A stretch of 64,000 bases of DNA from Rhynchopus sp. YZ270_cl-10 (lineage: Eukaryota > Euglenozoa > Diplonemea > Diplonemida > Diplonemidae). The stretch covers positions 372,001 to 436,000 of the forward strand of contig OZ037929.1 of assembly GCA_964035575.1 (NCBI GenBank). The letters run 5' to 3'. The translations under genes were made by a program, and so were the position numbers. Shown here piece after piece: positions 32,001 to 42,916 of this stretch. Position 1 is the stretch's first letter. Each line of letters opens with the position of its first letter. Below the pieces are notes generated by a model. The model saw only the letters and a list, made by a program, of their open reading frames with translations. It searched no databases and was not told where the DNA came from.

Positions 32001-32569
32001 TAAGACCCCGCGCTCTTCCCCATCCCTCGGTCTCCATCCAAAAATTTTCTGCCTTTGTACGGATCCACCTGAATGATTTCATACCCCCCTCTCTTGAGCG
32101 CTTCAAGCTGTGGGTTGTGGACTACCGAAGGGTGTTCAACCCTACCAATCAAAAGAACGTCACGAACTGCGCCTCCTCCGAGCTTCTTTGGAGTGGCGGG
32201 GATGAGGTGGGTGAGGACGAAGGTGTTCGCCGCGGTACCTCCGGCGGTGAAGATGACGGAGTCGAGAGAAGGGTGGGTGTGGTTCACAAGCTGTGCAAGA
32301 ATCGTTTTTGCAGAGTCGTTCGCCCGCTTTGCCATCACCCCTCCAATATGGGTTGAGTTGCTGTTCGCGGTCAACACAGCGTTGATCGCACTCTGCGCTG
32401 CAATGGCATACGGGGTCATCGCAGCAGACGCAGCATCGTCGAACAGACCACTCCTCCCGGGAACCCGCGTCTTCTCTTTGTGCGCTAACAGGGTCTGGAA
32501 CAATGCGCTAAAAACATCACCACTCCCAGGGCAAAGCACCTCCATTCGGTCTAACCATTTTTTATCCAT
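29070..32569 (-). CDS. Cysteine desulfurase - ThiI fusion (tRNA 4-thiouridine synthesis)
   Basis: 1081 residues, two exons (32569-29555 and 29300-29070) around a GTATGT...TCACAG intron of 254 nt. Residues 1-450 form a PLP-dependent NifS/IscS desulfurase: Lys272 in SFHKVGGPK binds PLP, Cys397 in SSGSACSSQ carries the persulfide. A charged nuclear-signal-like linker (PKKRKVAEGK, 498-507) follows. From about 545 the protein is ThiI: GELCLKGGKRREYE, a THUMP region (660-795), then the PP-loop SGGHDSP at 836-842 and GDNLGQVASQTLSN. The cysteine pair near 1000 (TADCCTVF) falls where ThiI ends its PP-loop domain; no rhodanese domain follows. The desulfurase would hand sulfur straight to the tRNA-adenylating domain. 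The start has CCTCCCCAG 16 bases upstream. A fusion of the two functions is unusual; the order of domains is clear in the sequence. Confidence 0.93.
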
Positions 32570-33308
32570 TTTTTTTTGATTTTGCCTGGGGAGGAGAAGG
32601 GGGGAGGGAGGAGGAGTGTGAGATGTGTGAAATAGATACAGCTGGATGGATTATGGCTGAACGCCTCTAAGCCAGAACCCAGTCTAGAGACATACGTGAA
32701 ATATTTCAGGACAGCACCATACAGCAAACAAGATAAAAAAGAATGCTGTTATGGTGGAATGGACCGCTCCGCGAAATGAAAAGATTATTTTTGGGGGATT
32801 TTTTGTTTTGTTTCGAGAAAGTTTTTTTGTGTTTTTTTTTTGTTTTTTTTTGTTTTGTTTTTTTTTTTTTGTGCAAAGATTGACGACGTGGCGTTATCGT
32901 GCCGCGCTTAGAAAAGAACCCACCCCCCCTTTTACCCCATTCGCTCATTTTCCCCCCCTCCCTCCCCTCCTATTGTTATCAACCACCACCACACCCTCCA
33001 CATTTTCGTATCAGTCCAGCCTACCCAAAGAAAGGGGGCAGAATAGCCCCGCATCAACAAAAACAAAGAAAAGTTTATAAGATGATCCTAAGCCTCTCGT
33101 TGCTTAGTCACCTTACAAACACAATCCTAGAAAAAGAAAGGCTGATAGTGCAAAACGCTTTACCATCCATCGGGCGGACACAGGGCACTATTAAACAAAA
33201 AAAATGAGCGTTTCCCTTGAAACGTTTTTTTTTTGCCCCGTGAGATCTGATGACTGATTGAGGGGGTTTTTTTAGGTCTCGTGATGACACCCGAGCATTT
33301 AAAAAAAT

Positions 33309-33410
33309 GTTGACTTGAAATACAAAAAAGCCCTCTCGTGAAACAGTGTACCTTTGGTACAAAAATGACCGGCTTGTACCGGGGGGTGGGACCCCCTCTA
33401 CCATGCAAAG
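33309..33410 (+). repeat. Family A dispersed repeat, long copy
   Basis: GTTGACTTGAAATACAAA, GCCCTCTCGTGAAACAGTGT, ACCGGCTTGTACCGGGGGG and CCATGCAAAG in the order seen in the other copies. Confidence 0.78.
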
Positions 33411-34004
33411 AAAGGATAGCATATACGTATGCAGTAGCCCAAATGAGTTTTGGCGGAGTTCAAGAATTTTTTTTTTTTGTTGTGTCGACAATCGCCTAAG
33501 AAGCCGCTTTGGGAACATAAGGGATCATGTTGACCCCCCCCCCCTTTTTTGGGTATGTGGAAAGCTCGTGCTCTGGGTGCTTACACTAATACAACCAAGT
33601 TTTCAAAAGAAGAAACAAAAGGTTGGCAAGACAGATCTAAGTCTTGCTTAGCCACCAAGAGGATATTTATATCACTCCCCAAAAACTTTTAAAATCTAAA
33701 AAAAGAAAAGAAAAGGGGGAAAGGGAGGAATGGCCCAGGGGAGGGGGTGAATGGGCAAACGTTATTTTTTTATTCCGACAGTTTTTGAAAACACTTCGAA
33801 GCGCAACGGCCTTTAGTGTGTAACCCCCCGAGCAGGGTATTATCCCATAGTCACCTTTTTTTTTCTTTCAAAAAAAAAATTTTTTTTTTGTATTTCATAA
33901 AGAAGCTCGAAGCTTTCCTTTTGTAGCATCGACCCATCCCACCCCATGGATAGGTTTTTGTACACAGTGTTGCCCTGAAGGTTATTCGTATAGACCCGTT
34001 TGGA

Positions 34005-34145
34005 TAATGGTGGCAGTATTGTGATAGGAGCCCATTGGAATACGCAAAAATACATCAAAACACATCACAATACACGTGTACTGTGATGCATTTTGATGTA
34101 TTTTGCGTATTCCAATGGGCTCCCATCACAATACTGTCACCATTA
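34005..34145. repeat. 141-bp near-perfect palindrome
   Basis: Arms of about 68 bases: TAATGGTGGCAGTATTGTGA and GGAGCCCATTGGAATACGCA on the left, mirrored by TGCGTATTCCAATGGGCTCC and TCACAATACTGTCACCATTA on the right. The centre is TACACGTGTA. It would form one long hairpin. No frame inside. It may be a fold-back transposable element or a recent inverted duplication. Confidence 0.85.
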
Positions 34146-34570
34146 CGGTTGGAGACACGGAGCAATGGATGTGAACTTGGAAGGTCCGAATGGAACTGGC
34201 ACAAAAGCATTATTTTTTTTTGACCGGGTTTGTTTGTAGAAAATTTTTTTTTGGCAAATCACTATTGTTACTTATAATGTCGCCAGAAGCTAGGTTAGGA
34301 GCGCTTGCAAAAAATAAAAAAAATAATAAAATGCAAACACAATATTGTCAACCACTACAAAAGAGAGCGGTATATTATTTTGTTAGGGGGTTGCTGGAGG
34401 GTTAAAAACACACCCCCACTTAAAAAAACAAAAAAGTAAATTTGAAAGACGAATGCGCATCTTGGACACACATCTAAAAAAAAAGGTGGCATCGATACTT
34501 ATATTGTGCCAACCAAAGAAGTGCAAACGCCTCACCGTTCATCGGCAGACGCTGGGACAACTGACACTAC

Positions 34571-34697
34571 AAAGTGTCAGTTGTCGTTCCCTCGCACCCC
34601 CCTCCTTGTAGTTGTTTGATGTTGACGCTTTCACATACACTATCTCTCACCTGTTGGGTGGTGTTGCGGAGCACGGTTGAGTGAACGACGCGACGAG
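34571..34697 (+). mobile_element. Family D inverted-repeat element, truncated and joined to a family C repeat
   Basis: Starts AGTGTCAGTTGTCGTTCCCT and runs to GTGAACGACGCGACGA, where the expected CACT end is replaced by a family C unit (GTGTAGACACCCGAGGATGA, to 34732). Suggests insertion or recombination of one repeat into the other. Confidence 0.6.
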
Positions 34698-35907
34698 TGT
34701 AGACACCCGAGGATGAACTCCACTATTATTTTTTTTTTTGTTTTTTGCACGCCGCGTATAGAGATACACGAGGCAAGCAAACAGACCTTTGGTACAAAAA
34801 CCAGGTGCACCGGGGTGTACCCCCCCCCAGCAGTCCTATATTTCGAGATTGACATCTGAAAAAAAAGAATACGGCTTGTCTCTCTTCGTGACTATGTGCC
34901 TTTCGTGACTAGAACACCCGAGGGGGGGGGGGAAGAGGACACATAAACCATGTTGCCCCTTTACGTCCATTTCGTTGGTACTTCTGATACACATCAATTA
35001 TTTTATTTAGTTCTTTTCCGTTTCGTTTGCTTTCCCCACCCCCACCCCATCCCCCCAATGTCATACCCCAAAACCCCCCCATTTTTTTTTTTTCCTAACG
35101 CTTTTCTGATATCTTAACTCCGATAAACGCACAAAAAACTAAACTCGCTCTCATTGATTGCTCGATCCGTGGAGAAAAACAAAAAAAATGCTATGAAAAA
35201 AGTGATGACCCACTGGGTGATGCACAATAGGTCTTAATAGGGGGGAGGGAGGGGGGAAGGAAGGGGGGGGTCGCTCAAGGGAGTGGCGACGCAAAGATAG
35301 GGAAAAAGGGGCTTTTTTTGAAAATGTTTGTGTTGTTGTTGTGTCGACAATGACTTCGCTCCAAAAAAAAAACGGAACAAAATTCTGTACTCAAAGTTGG
35401 CTGAAAGCATTTGTACTGCAGAAGGTATAGACGTCGGTCGTCCTGAACCCTTGAGAAGCAACTTTTATTTCTTCACTTATTTCACTATTTTCGCTGTGAT
35501 CGTATCTTTTGTTTTTGAAAGTGCTTTGACAAAGTGTGCTCTGTTTATTTTTGATTGGTGTTGTAGACGTGGTGTTGGAGAGGAAGGGGTGCGTTGCTTT
35601 GAACAGAGGTTACGACTTATGCTCTCAGAGGGAGGGTAAAGGGGCTGGCAACGAAGAAGATGAAGTCATCGTGAACGAGGCAGCCCTGGAAAAAAAAAAA
35701 TGAAAAATGAAGATAACCATACACCATCGTGCATAATATTATCCAAATAAAACAAAACAAGACAAAAACCACATCGACACATATCACTGTATCATGTATA
35801 TCATAACACGTACGGAGAGTATAAAGAGAAGAAGAAAAACGAAGAAAAAGAAAGAAAAGTTTATAAGATGATCCTAAGCCTCTCGTGCTTAGTCACCAAG
35901 AAAGTAT

Positions 35908-36003
35908 CGTATTCGTACAAATTGTCGATCGTACTAATGTTCGACCATTTCAGGATTTTTCTGGAAGTTCGACCTTTTTTTACGATAATTTTGTACGAAT
36001 ACG
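35908..36003. repeat. Palindromic element CGTATTCGTACAAATT, copy 2
   Basis: Left CGTATTCGTACAAATTGTCG and right TACGATAATTTTGTACGAAT plus ACG are inverted. Inner GTTCGACC / AAGTTCGACC arms match copy 1 at 21730-21822 but in reversed order. Confidence 0.7.
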
Positions 36004-36275
36004 GTGATGGAAAAATGCAGTTCTTGCACTTTCTTAAAAAATGGGGGGGTAGGGGGGGCGGTATTGGTCTGGAGAGTGCAGCAGGCGTCACCCAAAAAAT
36101 TTTTTTTTGATTACAACCCATTCCTCACAAACCTCCGCTGAGATATATAATAAAAAAAGCGACCCGTAAAAAAAAAAGAGCTTCCATTTGTCAAAAAACC
36201 CTCCCTCCCTCTCTCCCCCTCCCTCCTCATTATTTTTTTAACCCCTTCCTTAAATTTTTGTTTAACACAAGGTAG

Positions 36276-39113
36276 CTAATTAGCTTTACACACCGCCACA
36301 CCACTGGAGCACTGCGAGAACTTGAACCCCTCCTGGGTGCTAGGGTCTCGGTAGAACACATTGCCTAGGGTGAAGGACTTCGGCACTTCCACACCACCAC
36401 CACCACCTCCTCCTCCTCCTCCTCCTGCTCCGCTTTTCCGAAACGATAGCAACACCCCTTTTTGTGGACCTTTTTGCGAATCCCTTTGGGTTTGCGCGAA
36501 AAGCTGCTGCAATGGCTGCACACCGACACATGGGTTACGATCGTGTACACGGAAGGCATGCACCATTCCATGGTACATCTCTGCAAACTGCGCATGAGAG
36601 AACACCACGGGGTTGTCCCCCGACAGAAACAATGCCTCCTTCGCTATCTGCCGGATGACCAACTTCTCCTCCCATGCTTGCCGCGATTTGGCCTGCCCAA
36701 CCGCTGCACGACGTTGCTTTCCCCTTTCCTCAGCCGCATCCACCAAAGACATCTTCACCCTCTCAAGGTCTTCACTGTTCACCCGAAAGGTAGCAAAATA
36801 GTACAACACCCTTCGTGGAGGAGTCAGCTGTAATATATCCGGCTGGGGAATCCCGATGATTGAAGCAAATTGAGGGTCTTTTGTGTTTGCAACTTCTGTT
36901 TTATAGCATGCAAGCCGATCGCGAAGACAGTGTAATGCAGGGATGTAAACGGAGGCTACTGGGACAGGGGTGGTGCTGTCGCTGAAGGTCTGCCAGAGAT
37001 TGTTCTGTGGATCTTCTTCGTCTACGTTCTCATCCCATGCAGAAAGGATTGAAGTGAGAAAAGCTGGGATTTTTGCATTCGCTTTTTGGTCAGGATTGTT
37101 GAAGAGATCGCTCATCCACTGCATAAACCGTCCTTTTCGTGCTTGCTCCCTATGAGGCCCTGTAGGATCCGTAAAATTCAGAATATTCCTAAACTGAAGT
37201 CTAGCCTCTCCCGTCAATGAATCCGCATGAAATTCGGATTGAGGAGTTGGAGCAGAATGGAACCGTTCCTCAAGCTCTGTGGTCCGTTCGATCACGGCTA
37301 CAATAAAGCTGCAAAGCAGTTGAATCTCTCTTCGTGATGATATGACGGTTTTCACTGCAGTCACCGAGGTTGTAGGAGGGAGGTGAAAGGTGCTTTCCAC
37401 ATCTTCTCCCAGCTCCGTATCATGAACCCCGACCTTAACAGAGGAGGCGAAGGAGGAAACCCCGCTGAACGCAAGGCGGTGGCGCCTTTGCTTAAAAATG
37501 TTGCGCACAATAGCGTCTGCGAGCGGTATCGCCCCACGGCACGCCATCCTCTCCACATAACTATTCAATATTTTGACAACAGCGGACCGCATAGAATCGT
37601 AGTTTTGAACAAGACCTTCCTTTAAGAAATCACGAAGAAGTTCGGTAAGAGGTAGTGGAAAAAACGGTGAAGGAAAATGTGTGTACAGCCGAGAGGCTAG
37701 TGTGCTGATGAAGAGCGGGAGGTGGAAGACGTTGAGAGCAGTCAGTTTGGCCACTGCGGCGCCGGTTTTTGGTGAGAACACTGCGCTGCTCGCAAGACAG
37801 TCTGGGACCCCCGCATTTCCGGTAACCAACACAATTTTTGGGATTTTTGAATAATTTTCGCGACTCCGAGAAATTTCGTTGATCAGCTGCAACACCGTTT
37901 GCCGATACTTTACATCATATCCAGAACGATCGAACACCACCTCCACCTTAAAGGACAGATACAACGGGCCACGGTCTTCCTCTCCGCTGTCTTCTCTCAA
38001 ACGCAACGTTAATTTGTCGTAGTATAATGGAATGGAAGGCTCTTCTGGGTCCTTCTTTGTCGGCTTTTTGTTAAGACGCTTTGTGGAAAGGGGTATCCAA
38101 GGTCCTATTGATTCTCCACGTTTTTTGTCGTATTCTTTACCAAAGACACGCCAGGTAATTCGATCGGAGGAGCTGCATTTTGCCATAGAAATTTGAGTAA
38201 CCGCCAGAGGAGATAACCGATCGTGCAGAACAGTGGTGTAATCGTAGAAATACTCAAATCGGGTTGTCGTTGATAGGTCGTTTTCAAGAGAAGTAATGGA
38301 TTTTGTTGGTTCGATCCCTGCGAGTTCGGTCTGGGTGTCGCCATTTCCGGTGTAGAATGTTATTTTTTTGAATGGAGTGTCTCTATTGTTAATAAAGGGG
38401 TCTTCGATGAAGAGAACGTTGGGGTATGTCTTGGCTGGGGTTGTAACAGAGGAAGGGATGTTGCGGGCGAGAAATTCCTCATCGGTTTCGTTGCGGAGGG
38501 TGACACGGCGTTTCATGGCTTTGCTAGTAATCTTCTCACCAACATCACTGAATGTGACTGCCGAGACCCATGTCTTCACTTCGTCGACAGTGTCGGGGGT
38601 AAGGCGTTTGAAATGCTCGTCGCCGATTCGTTCGGTTATCGCACCATATATTTGATCAAGAATTCGTCTCTTAAAAGGATCGGATGGATCGCAGTCGTGA
38701 ACAATGCATGGATGCAGCACCTCCCCGCTCGCAGCATAGCTTGCAAATTCTAGCAATTTTTTGGGAGAAAATGCGCGATCGAACGCATCGTCTTCGCATT
38801 GCTGCAAACTGCTGATAAGCGATTTCTGAAAGGCACGAACCTCTTTTGGCGCTGTTTCGAAGCAGTTTTCCTTTGAGAAATCCCGCCAGCGGAAGACGTA
38901 CGAAGGAACATCCAATTCTCTTTCTAACCGTAGCCGTTTCCGCCGAGGTGCAGACCCCCCACAGCTACTCCCACTATGCTGCGTCAGCAAGGGGCCCAAA
39001 TCCAGCGGGGTCCCCTTTTTGTTCTCTTTGCTGCCCCCTCCGTTCCGTCTCACGCCCTCCCCATACTCTTCATCCCCTTCGCGGGCCCGCCTCTTCCCAG
39101 AAAGCTTCGTCAT
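36276..39113 (-). CDS. Large nuclear-type protein, possibly ORC3-like
   Basis: 945 residues, one exon, not firmly recognised. The N-terminus is basic with nuclear-signal clusters (GKRRARE, PRRKRLRLERE). The middle (about 395-550) contains KIPKIVLVTGNAGVPDC, then a leucine-rich helical stretch and LLRDFLKEGLVQNYDSM. That order of a hydrophobic strand, a loop and a helical block with a terminal ...FLxxxxSVxNF-like segment recalls ORC3 of the origin recognition complex, but there is no Walker A motif and similarity is only by eye. Near the end is a run of eleven glycines, then VEVPKSFTLGNVFYRDP. Start is very well placed: CTGTTCTGTCCACAG ends three bases before the ATG. Alternatives: an unrelated euglenozoan-specific nuclear protein. 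Confidence 0.8.
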   Translation of the reverse strand: MTKLSGKRRAREGDEEYGEGVRRNGGGSKENKKGTPLDLGPLLTQHSGSSCGGSAPRRKRLRLERELDVPSYVFRWRDFSKENCFETAPKEVRAFQKSLISSLQQCEDDAFDRAFSPKKLLEFASYAASGEVLHPCIVHDCDPSDPFKRRILDQIYGAITERIGDEHFKRLTPDTVDEVKTWVSAVTFSDVGEKITSKAMKRRVTLRNETDEEFLARNIPSSVTTPAKTYPNVLFIEDPFINNRDTPFKKITFYTGNGDTQTELAGIEPTKSITSLENDLSTTTRFEYFYDYTTVLHDRLSPLAVTQISMAKCSSSDRITWRVFGKEYDKKRGESIGPWIPLSTKRLNKKPTKKDPEEPSIPLYYDKLTLRLREDSGEEDRGPLYLSFKVEVVFDRSGYDVKYRQTVLQLINEISRSRENYSKIPKIVLVTGNAGVPDCLASSAVFSPKTGAAVAKLTALNVFHLPLFISTLASRLYTHFPSPFFPLPLTELLRDFLKEGLVQNYDSMRSAVVKILNSYVERMACRGAIPLADAIVRNIFKQRRHRLAFSGVSSFASSVKVGVHDTELGEDVESTFHLPPTTSVTAVKTVISSRREIQLLCSFIVAVIERTTELEERFHSAPTPQSEFHADSLTGEARLQFRNILNFTDPTGPHREQARKGRFMQWMSDLFNNPDQKANAKIPAFLTSILSAWDENVDEEDPQNNLWQTFSDSTTPVPVASVYIPALHCLRDRLACYKTEVANTKDPQFASIIGIPQPDILQLTPPRRVLYYFATFRVNSEDLERVKMSLVDAAEERGKQRRAAVGQAKSRQAWEEKLVIRQIAKEALFLSGDNPVVFSHAQFAEMYHGMVHAFRVHDRNPCVGVQPLQQLFAQTQRDSQKGPQKGVLLSFRKSGAGGGGGGGGGGGVEVPKSFTLGNVFYRDPSTQEGFKFSQCSSGVAVCKAN

Positions 39114-39116
39114 TGT

Positions 39117-39118
39117 CT
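39117..39118 (-). promoter_or_regulatory. Splice acceptor three bases before a start codon
   Basis: Minus strand CCTGTTCTGTCCACAG then ACA then ATG. With only three bases between AG and ATG, the rest of the 5' leader must come from elsewhere, supporting trans-splicing. Confidence 0.6.
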
Positions 39119-40289
39119 GTGGACAGAACAGGGTCTAACCATCGCAAAGGGGGTTTCCAATGTGTATAGAGATAGGGGGGGAGGGAAAAGAGAGGAGGAA
39201 AAGGAGGGTGTGGAGGGCCTGTGGTGTGGTGTGGTGAGGAGGGGTTTGTTTTTGATAGAAACGTTGAATTTCAGGTTAAATGCGAGGTAAGAGTATAATA
39301 GGAAAAAGGTTGACTTGAAATACAAAGCCCTCTCGTGAACAGTGTACCTAAAAAAAGAGAGAGAAGTTGTTAAGGAAAAAGGAAGAAGAAGTGTCGAAAA
39401 AAAAACACAATGCGATTGACAGAAAAAAAAAATATTCTACAGAAGTAAGTTTACCTCAACATCGTCGTCCTGCAGGCGGCTTTCGCCGCCTCCCCAGGCG
39501 AGCCATGCGGGAAGCAGCAGTACTGTTGGGGGAAGACTTTGCGCAGGACAGAGCTGACATCGTGTCGGGATGGCCATGCGAATGTCGCAGAACCTCTTCT
39601 TTCGTCCTTTGGCTCACGCGATGCTCCGGAAAGCTACCTTGCTGGAGTAGCAAACATACGTATAGTAAAATGGGAGGGGGGAATGCATTTCTTTGTTACG
39701 TGTTGGTATTGTTGTTTTTTAAAAAAATCTTATTGAATAATATTCAGTTGGTTTGGGAGGTCGTGAAAAAGGGGAGGGGGGTGTGGTGGTGTGATCAAGA
39801 CTCACGAAAGTTGCGCTTATTATACATAGCGCTCTAATTAGAGTATTAGGGTATAATTAGAGTCTGGGATTTTGGGCCAAGTCAGTTAGAGTCCAGTTAG
39901 AGTATAATTAGAGTCGCTTTTCTTCAATTAGACTATAATTAGAGTGCAGTTAGAGCATAATTAGACTCTAACTACACTCTAATTATAGTCTAATTAGAGT
40001 AAAACAACAGGCTTCTTGTAGGTGCAAACGCCGTAAGGAACCGGTTCCCCTAAGGTTCCTCTGTAGGACCCAGGTGCCCAGATACCCACATAGCTGAAAA
40101 TAAGACTTGGGGAACCGAGTTCTCAGCCGGACTGGGACACAATATGTGAAGGCGCTGTGGTCCGCCTGAAAGCGGGTCGGGGACCCGGTCGCGGGAGGGT
40201 GGGGGCCTAGTCCTAGTCCTACTGTACCTAGTACCCAGTACCGGGACTCGGCTTATTCTCAGCTATGGGTACCCAGGTACTCAGACCCG

Positions 40290-40567
40290 CGCAGTGGCAC
40301 ATGCCCTCAAGTGTGAGTGCCCCATACATTAGGGAATGCGATGCAAAAACTCTATGTGCACCTTCGGTGCAACGCCGCAGACAGGCCAAGCAGCGTTGGA
40401 CTCAGAGGAATGCCTGCTGTGCAGGTATCAAACATGAGAAACTCCCAGCAACAAGGGGCGCCTTTTGGCGGGCATTATTGAAGGTGTTTGGGGTGCAAAA
40501 TTTTCTACAAATGTTGATGCGCGGGTACAGAAGTGGTGTCTTGTTCTTTCATCTGTAGGAATGTAAA
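40290..40567 (+). repeat. Direct-repeat segment, copy 1 (partner 41149-41455)
   Basis: Both copies run from CGCAGTGGCACATG through GCCGCAGACAGGCCAA, TGGACTCAGAGGAATGCC and GGGGCGCCTTTTGGCGGGC to CTTGTTCTTTCATCT and AGGAATGTAAAT. They differ at many positions, so the duplication is not recent. Confidence 0.8.
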
Positions 40568-40659
40568 TAGGGGTAATTAGGCTAGTACCCAAGTTTCTAG
40601 TACCCATTTAGGATAATACCCAGTGGGTATTATCCTAAATTATTTTTGGGTACTGGGTA

Positions 40660-40730
40660 CTGGGTACCCAGGTACCCAGGTACCCAGGTACCCAGGTACC
40701 CAGGTACCCAGGTACCCAGGTACCCAGGTC
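40660..40730 (+). repeat. GGTACCCA minisatellite
   Basis: About nine tandem 8-base units, self-complementary at GGTACC. The matching but variant array at 42243-42340 has about twelve units. Neither is a telomere repeat of known form. Confidence 0.85.
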
Positions 40731-41148
40731 CAGGTCCAGGAACAGGTACCCAGGAACAGGAAAAAAGTCGTGAAAGAGCAACCACAGCTCCACATGACAA
40801 ACACAAAAGTGTCCAGTCACGTGGGGCATTCATGCACTGAGGAGATAATGATCCAACAATTTACAAGAAAGATTACTTAACCTACTGCTGGAAATTGCCA
40901 GGTCGTAGTAACACACAAAGTGTGCCTCCGTTCGGGAAGACCGGATATTCTAGAGACCAAAAAGGCCTCAAGAATATCTTCCGGTAGTCAAGGTAGAACC
41001 GAGTGAACGGCCCAAGACCCCCGTGGAGAAGTTAAATGTTGTAATGCTATCAAGTAGAAACTGCGAACACTGTCTTACCCTCCTCAATGCATGGTGGTTG
41101 ATGTCTTCCACAACAAATTTCCTGTACCCAGGTACCCAAATTCCCAGA

Positions 41149-41455
41149 CCCACGCAGTGGCACATGACCGCCAAGTGTGAGTGACCCACACATGAGGGAA
41201 TGCGACACTACGCAAAATTTACCACCAGACCCTGTCTTCGTGCACCTGAAGTACAACGCCGCAGACAGGCCAAACATGCGTTGGACTCAGAGGAATGCCC
41301 GCTGTGCAGGTATCAAACATGAGAACAACTCCCAGCAACAAGGGGCGCCTTTTGGCGGGCGTTGTTGAGGGTGTTTGGGGTGCAAAGTTTTCCACAATTT
41401 TGATGCGCGGGTACAGAAGTGTTATCTTGTTCTTTCATCTCTAGGAATGTAAATG
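41149..41455 (+). repeat. Direct-repeat segment, copy 2
   Basis: Partner of 40290-40567. The sequence that follows (41456-41955, with CCCCATACACACTAAAT and CACAAGGAGTGTGAA) is itself repeated at 42430-42690 and 43155-43325, so a unit of over 0.8 kb was duplicated within the element. Confidence 0.78.
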
Positions 41456-42893
41456 TCAATCGCGTTTAACTACCACCAGGGCTTGTTCAGTGAACCCACG
41501 AGGGGTCGAAGGGGGTTGGTTATCCCGTATCTATCAAAGGTTGTGTCGACCAGGCTAAACCACTATGTTACGCTGTACGTTGTTAAATCCGAAGAAATAA
41601 CACTTTAGCAGCCGCAGGAAGTTTGTTAAAAAGAGTGCCTCACGCTACACAAACCACCACCCGCGATTGACTTAGATGTTATAACAAAGAGAATTCAGAA
41701 CAAAACAACACCCTGCCCCATACACACTAAATTGTCATGCTTCAAGAGCATGCCTGGGCCAAAATTACTCGACAAAAAAGGCAACAAGACTACCCACAAG
41801 GAGTGTGAAATGTGCACTGGTTTTCTGGGGGAACGCAATATTTTCTTGTGCCTCGTCCTCCGCGAGCAGAGGACAGACTTTCCGGAAGGTTTCCAAAGTC
41901 GAATTTCTTGCACTAGCTATGCTCCCTGGGTTAATGGCAATAGCAGTGACTGACAGAGTGTTCCCACCCCCCTTTCCACCCCATATGTTCGCTCGTTCTG
42001 CACAGTTGGTTCTCGATGTTGCACTCGCGATACCTGTTTAAAAGTGAAGTTGTGAGTGGTGGGGAATTTAAAGAAGGTGATTTCTTTAAAAAATAAGTTG
42101 GCCTGAGGGTGTAAAATATTGTTCTGGAGACTTTTTGGAGGAAATACGAGTCGACGGCCTTACTTTGTTGAATATTCACCATAAAGTTAACATATTTACA
42201 TACCTTGTCTTGCGCCTTCGCTGCTGTCAAGGTGCCTTCTCTGGGTACCCAGTACCCAGTACCCAGTACCCAGTACCCAGTACCCAGTACCCAGTACCCA
42301 GTACCCAGTACCCAGTACCCAGTACCCAGTACCCAGTACCCATAATACCCAAAATAATTTAGGATAATACCCACTGGGTATTATCCTAAATGGGTACAAC
42401 AAACTTGGGCACTAAGTGACTTTTCCCATGTAAATATCAATCGAATTTAACTACCACTAAGGGGTCGAAGGGGTAATCCCAGTATCAAAGGCTGTGTTGA
42501 CGGGAAATCTATAGCGAGCATACGTTCATTTCATCCGAAGAAATACTACTTATGAACCCAGGAGAGATCCAAGCCTCGCGTTGAACAACTACCCGCGATC
42601 GACAATACCAAAGAGAATTCATAACAAAACAACACTGCCCCATACACACTAAATAGCCATGCTTCAAGTGCATGCCCCTGGGCCAAAATGCCTGTGCTAA
42701 AATAGCTATTTCCCTCCCTCCCATAGGTCCCGAGGGATCCCAGAGGGAAAATAAAAAATGCAGCGAGGGCCGAAGGCCCGAGGCATTTTTTGTTTTCCCG
42801 AGGGGTTCCCGAGGGGCCTTGGGAGGGAGGGATGAGGCTTTACCTCCCGACTAGGCACTTTCCCGAGCGTTAAAATGCAAAAAAGTGCTATTT

Positions 42894-42916
42894 CCCCCCC
42901 CCCCCCCCCCCCCCCC
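42894..42916 (+). repeat. 23-base C tract
   Basis: Uninterrupted C run next to palindromes of CCCGAGGG type (42720-42870). Length may be an assembly estimate. Confidence 0.8.

Larger units (their letters stand above)
32570..36275. other. 3.7-kb repeat-rich spacer
   Basis: No gene. Contains family B at 33074, 33620 and 35858, a hairpin repeat ATAGTGC..GCACTAT at 33146-33193 and a relative at 34515-34560, family A at 33309-33410 and a diverged piece at 34745-34860, GTGTCGACAATCGCC at 33481, a reversed family C piece at 33580, the palindrome 34005-34145, a family D element joined to a family C unit (34571-34732) and the inverted element 35908-36003. Confidence 0.65.
40585..42412. mobile_element. 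Nested element with palindromic ends and GTACCCAG minisatellites
   Basis: About 1.8 kb. The left end carries GTACCCATTTAGGATAATAC then the mirror GTGGGTATTATCCTAAAT (actual join CCCAGTGGG); the right end repeats the same block inverted (42353-42394). Immediately inside each end is a minisatellite: GGTACCCA tandem at 40660-40730 and GTACCCAGTA-type tandem at 42243-42340, again inverted to each other. It sits within the larger 39821-43485 element. Confidence 0.65.

Noticed and set aside
31220-32356. 378-codon + strand frame
   Set aside because: Antisense to the desulfurase-ThiI gene, whose catalytic motifs are unmistakable.
40660-40730. GGTACCCA tandem as a possible telomere remnant
   Set aside because: Array is short, internal to an element, and paired with an inverted variant array at 42243-42340; not a known telomere unit.
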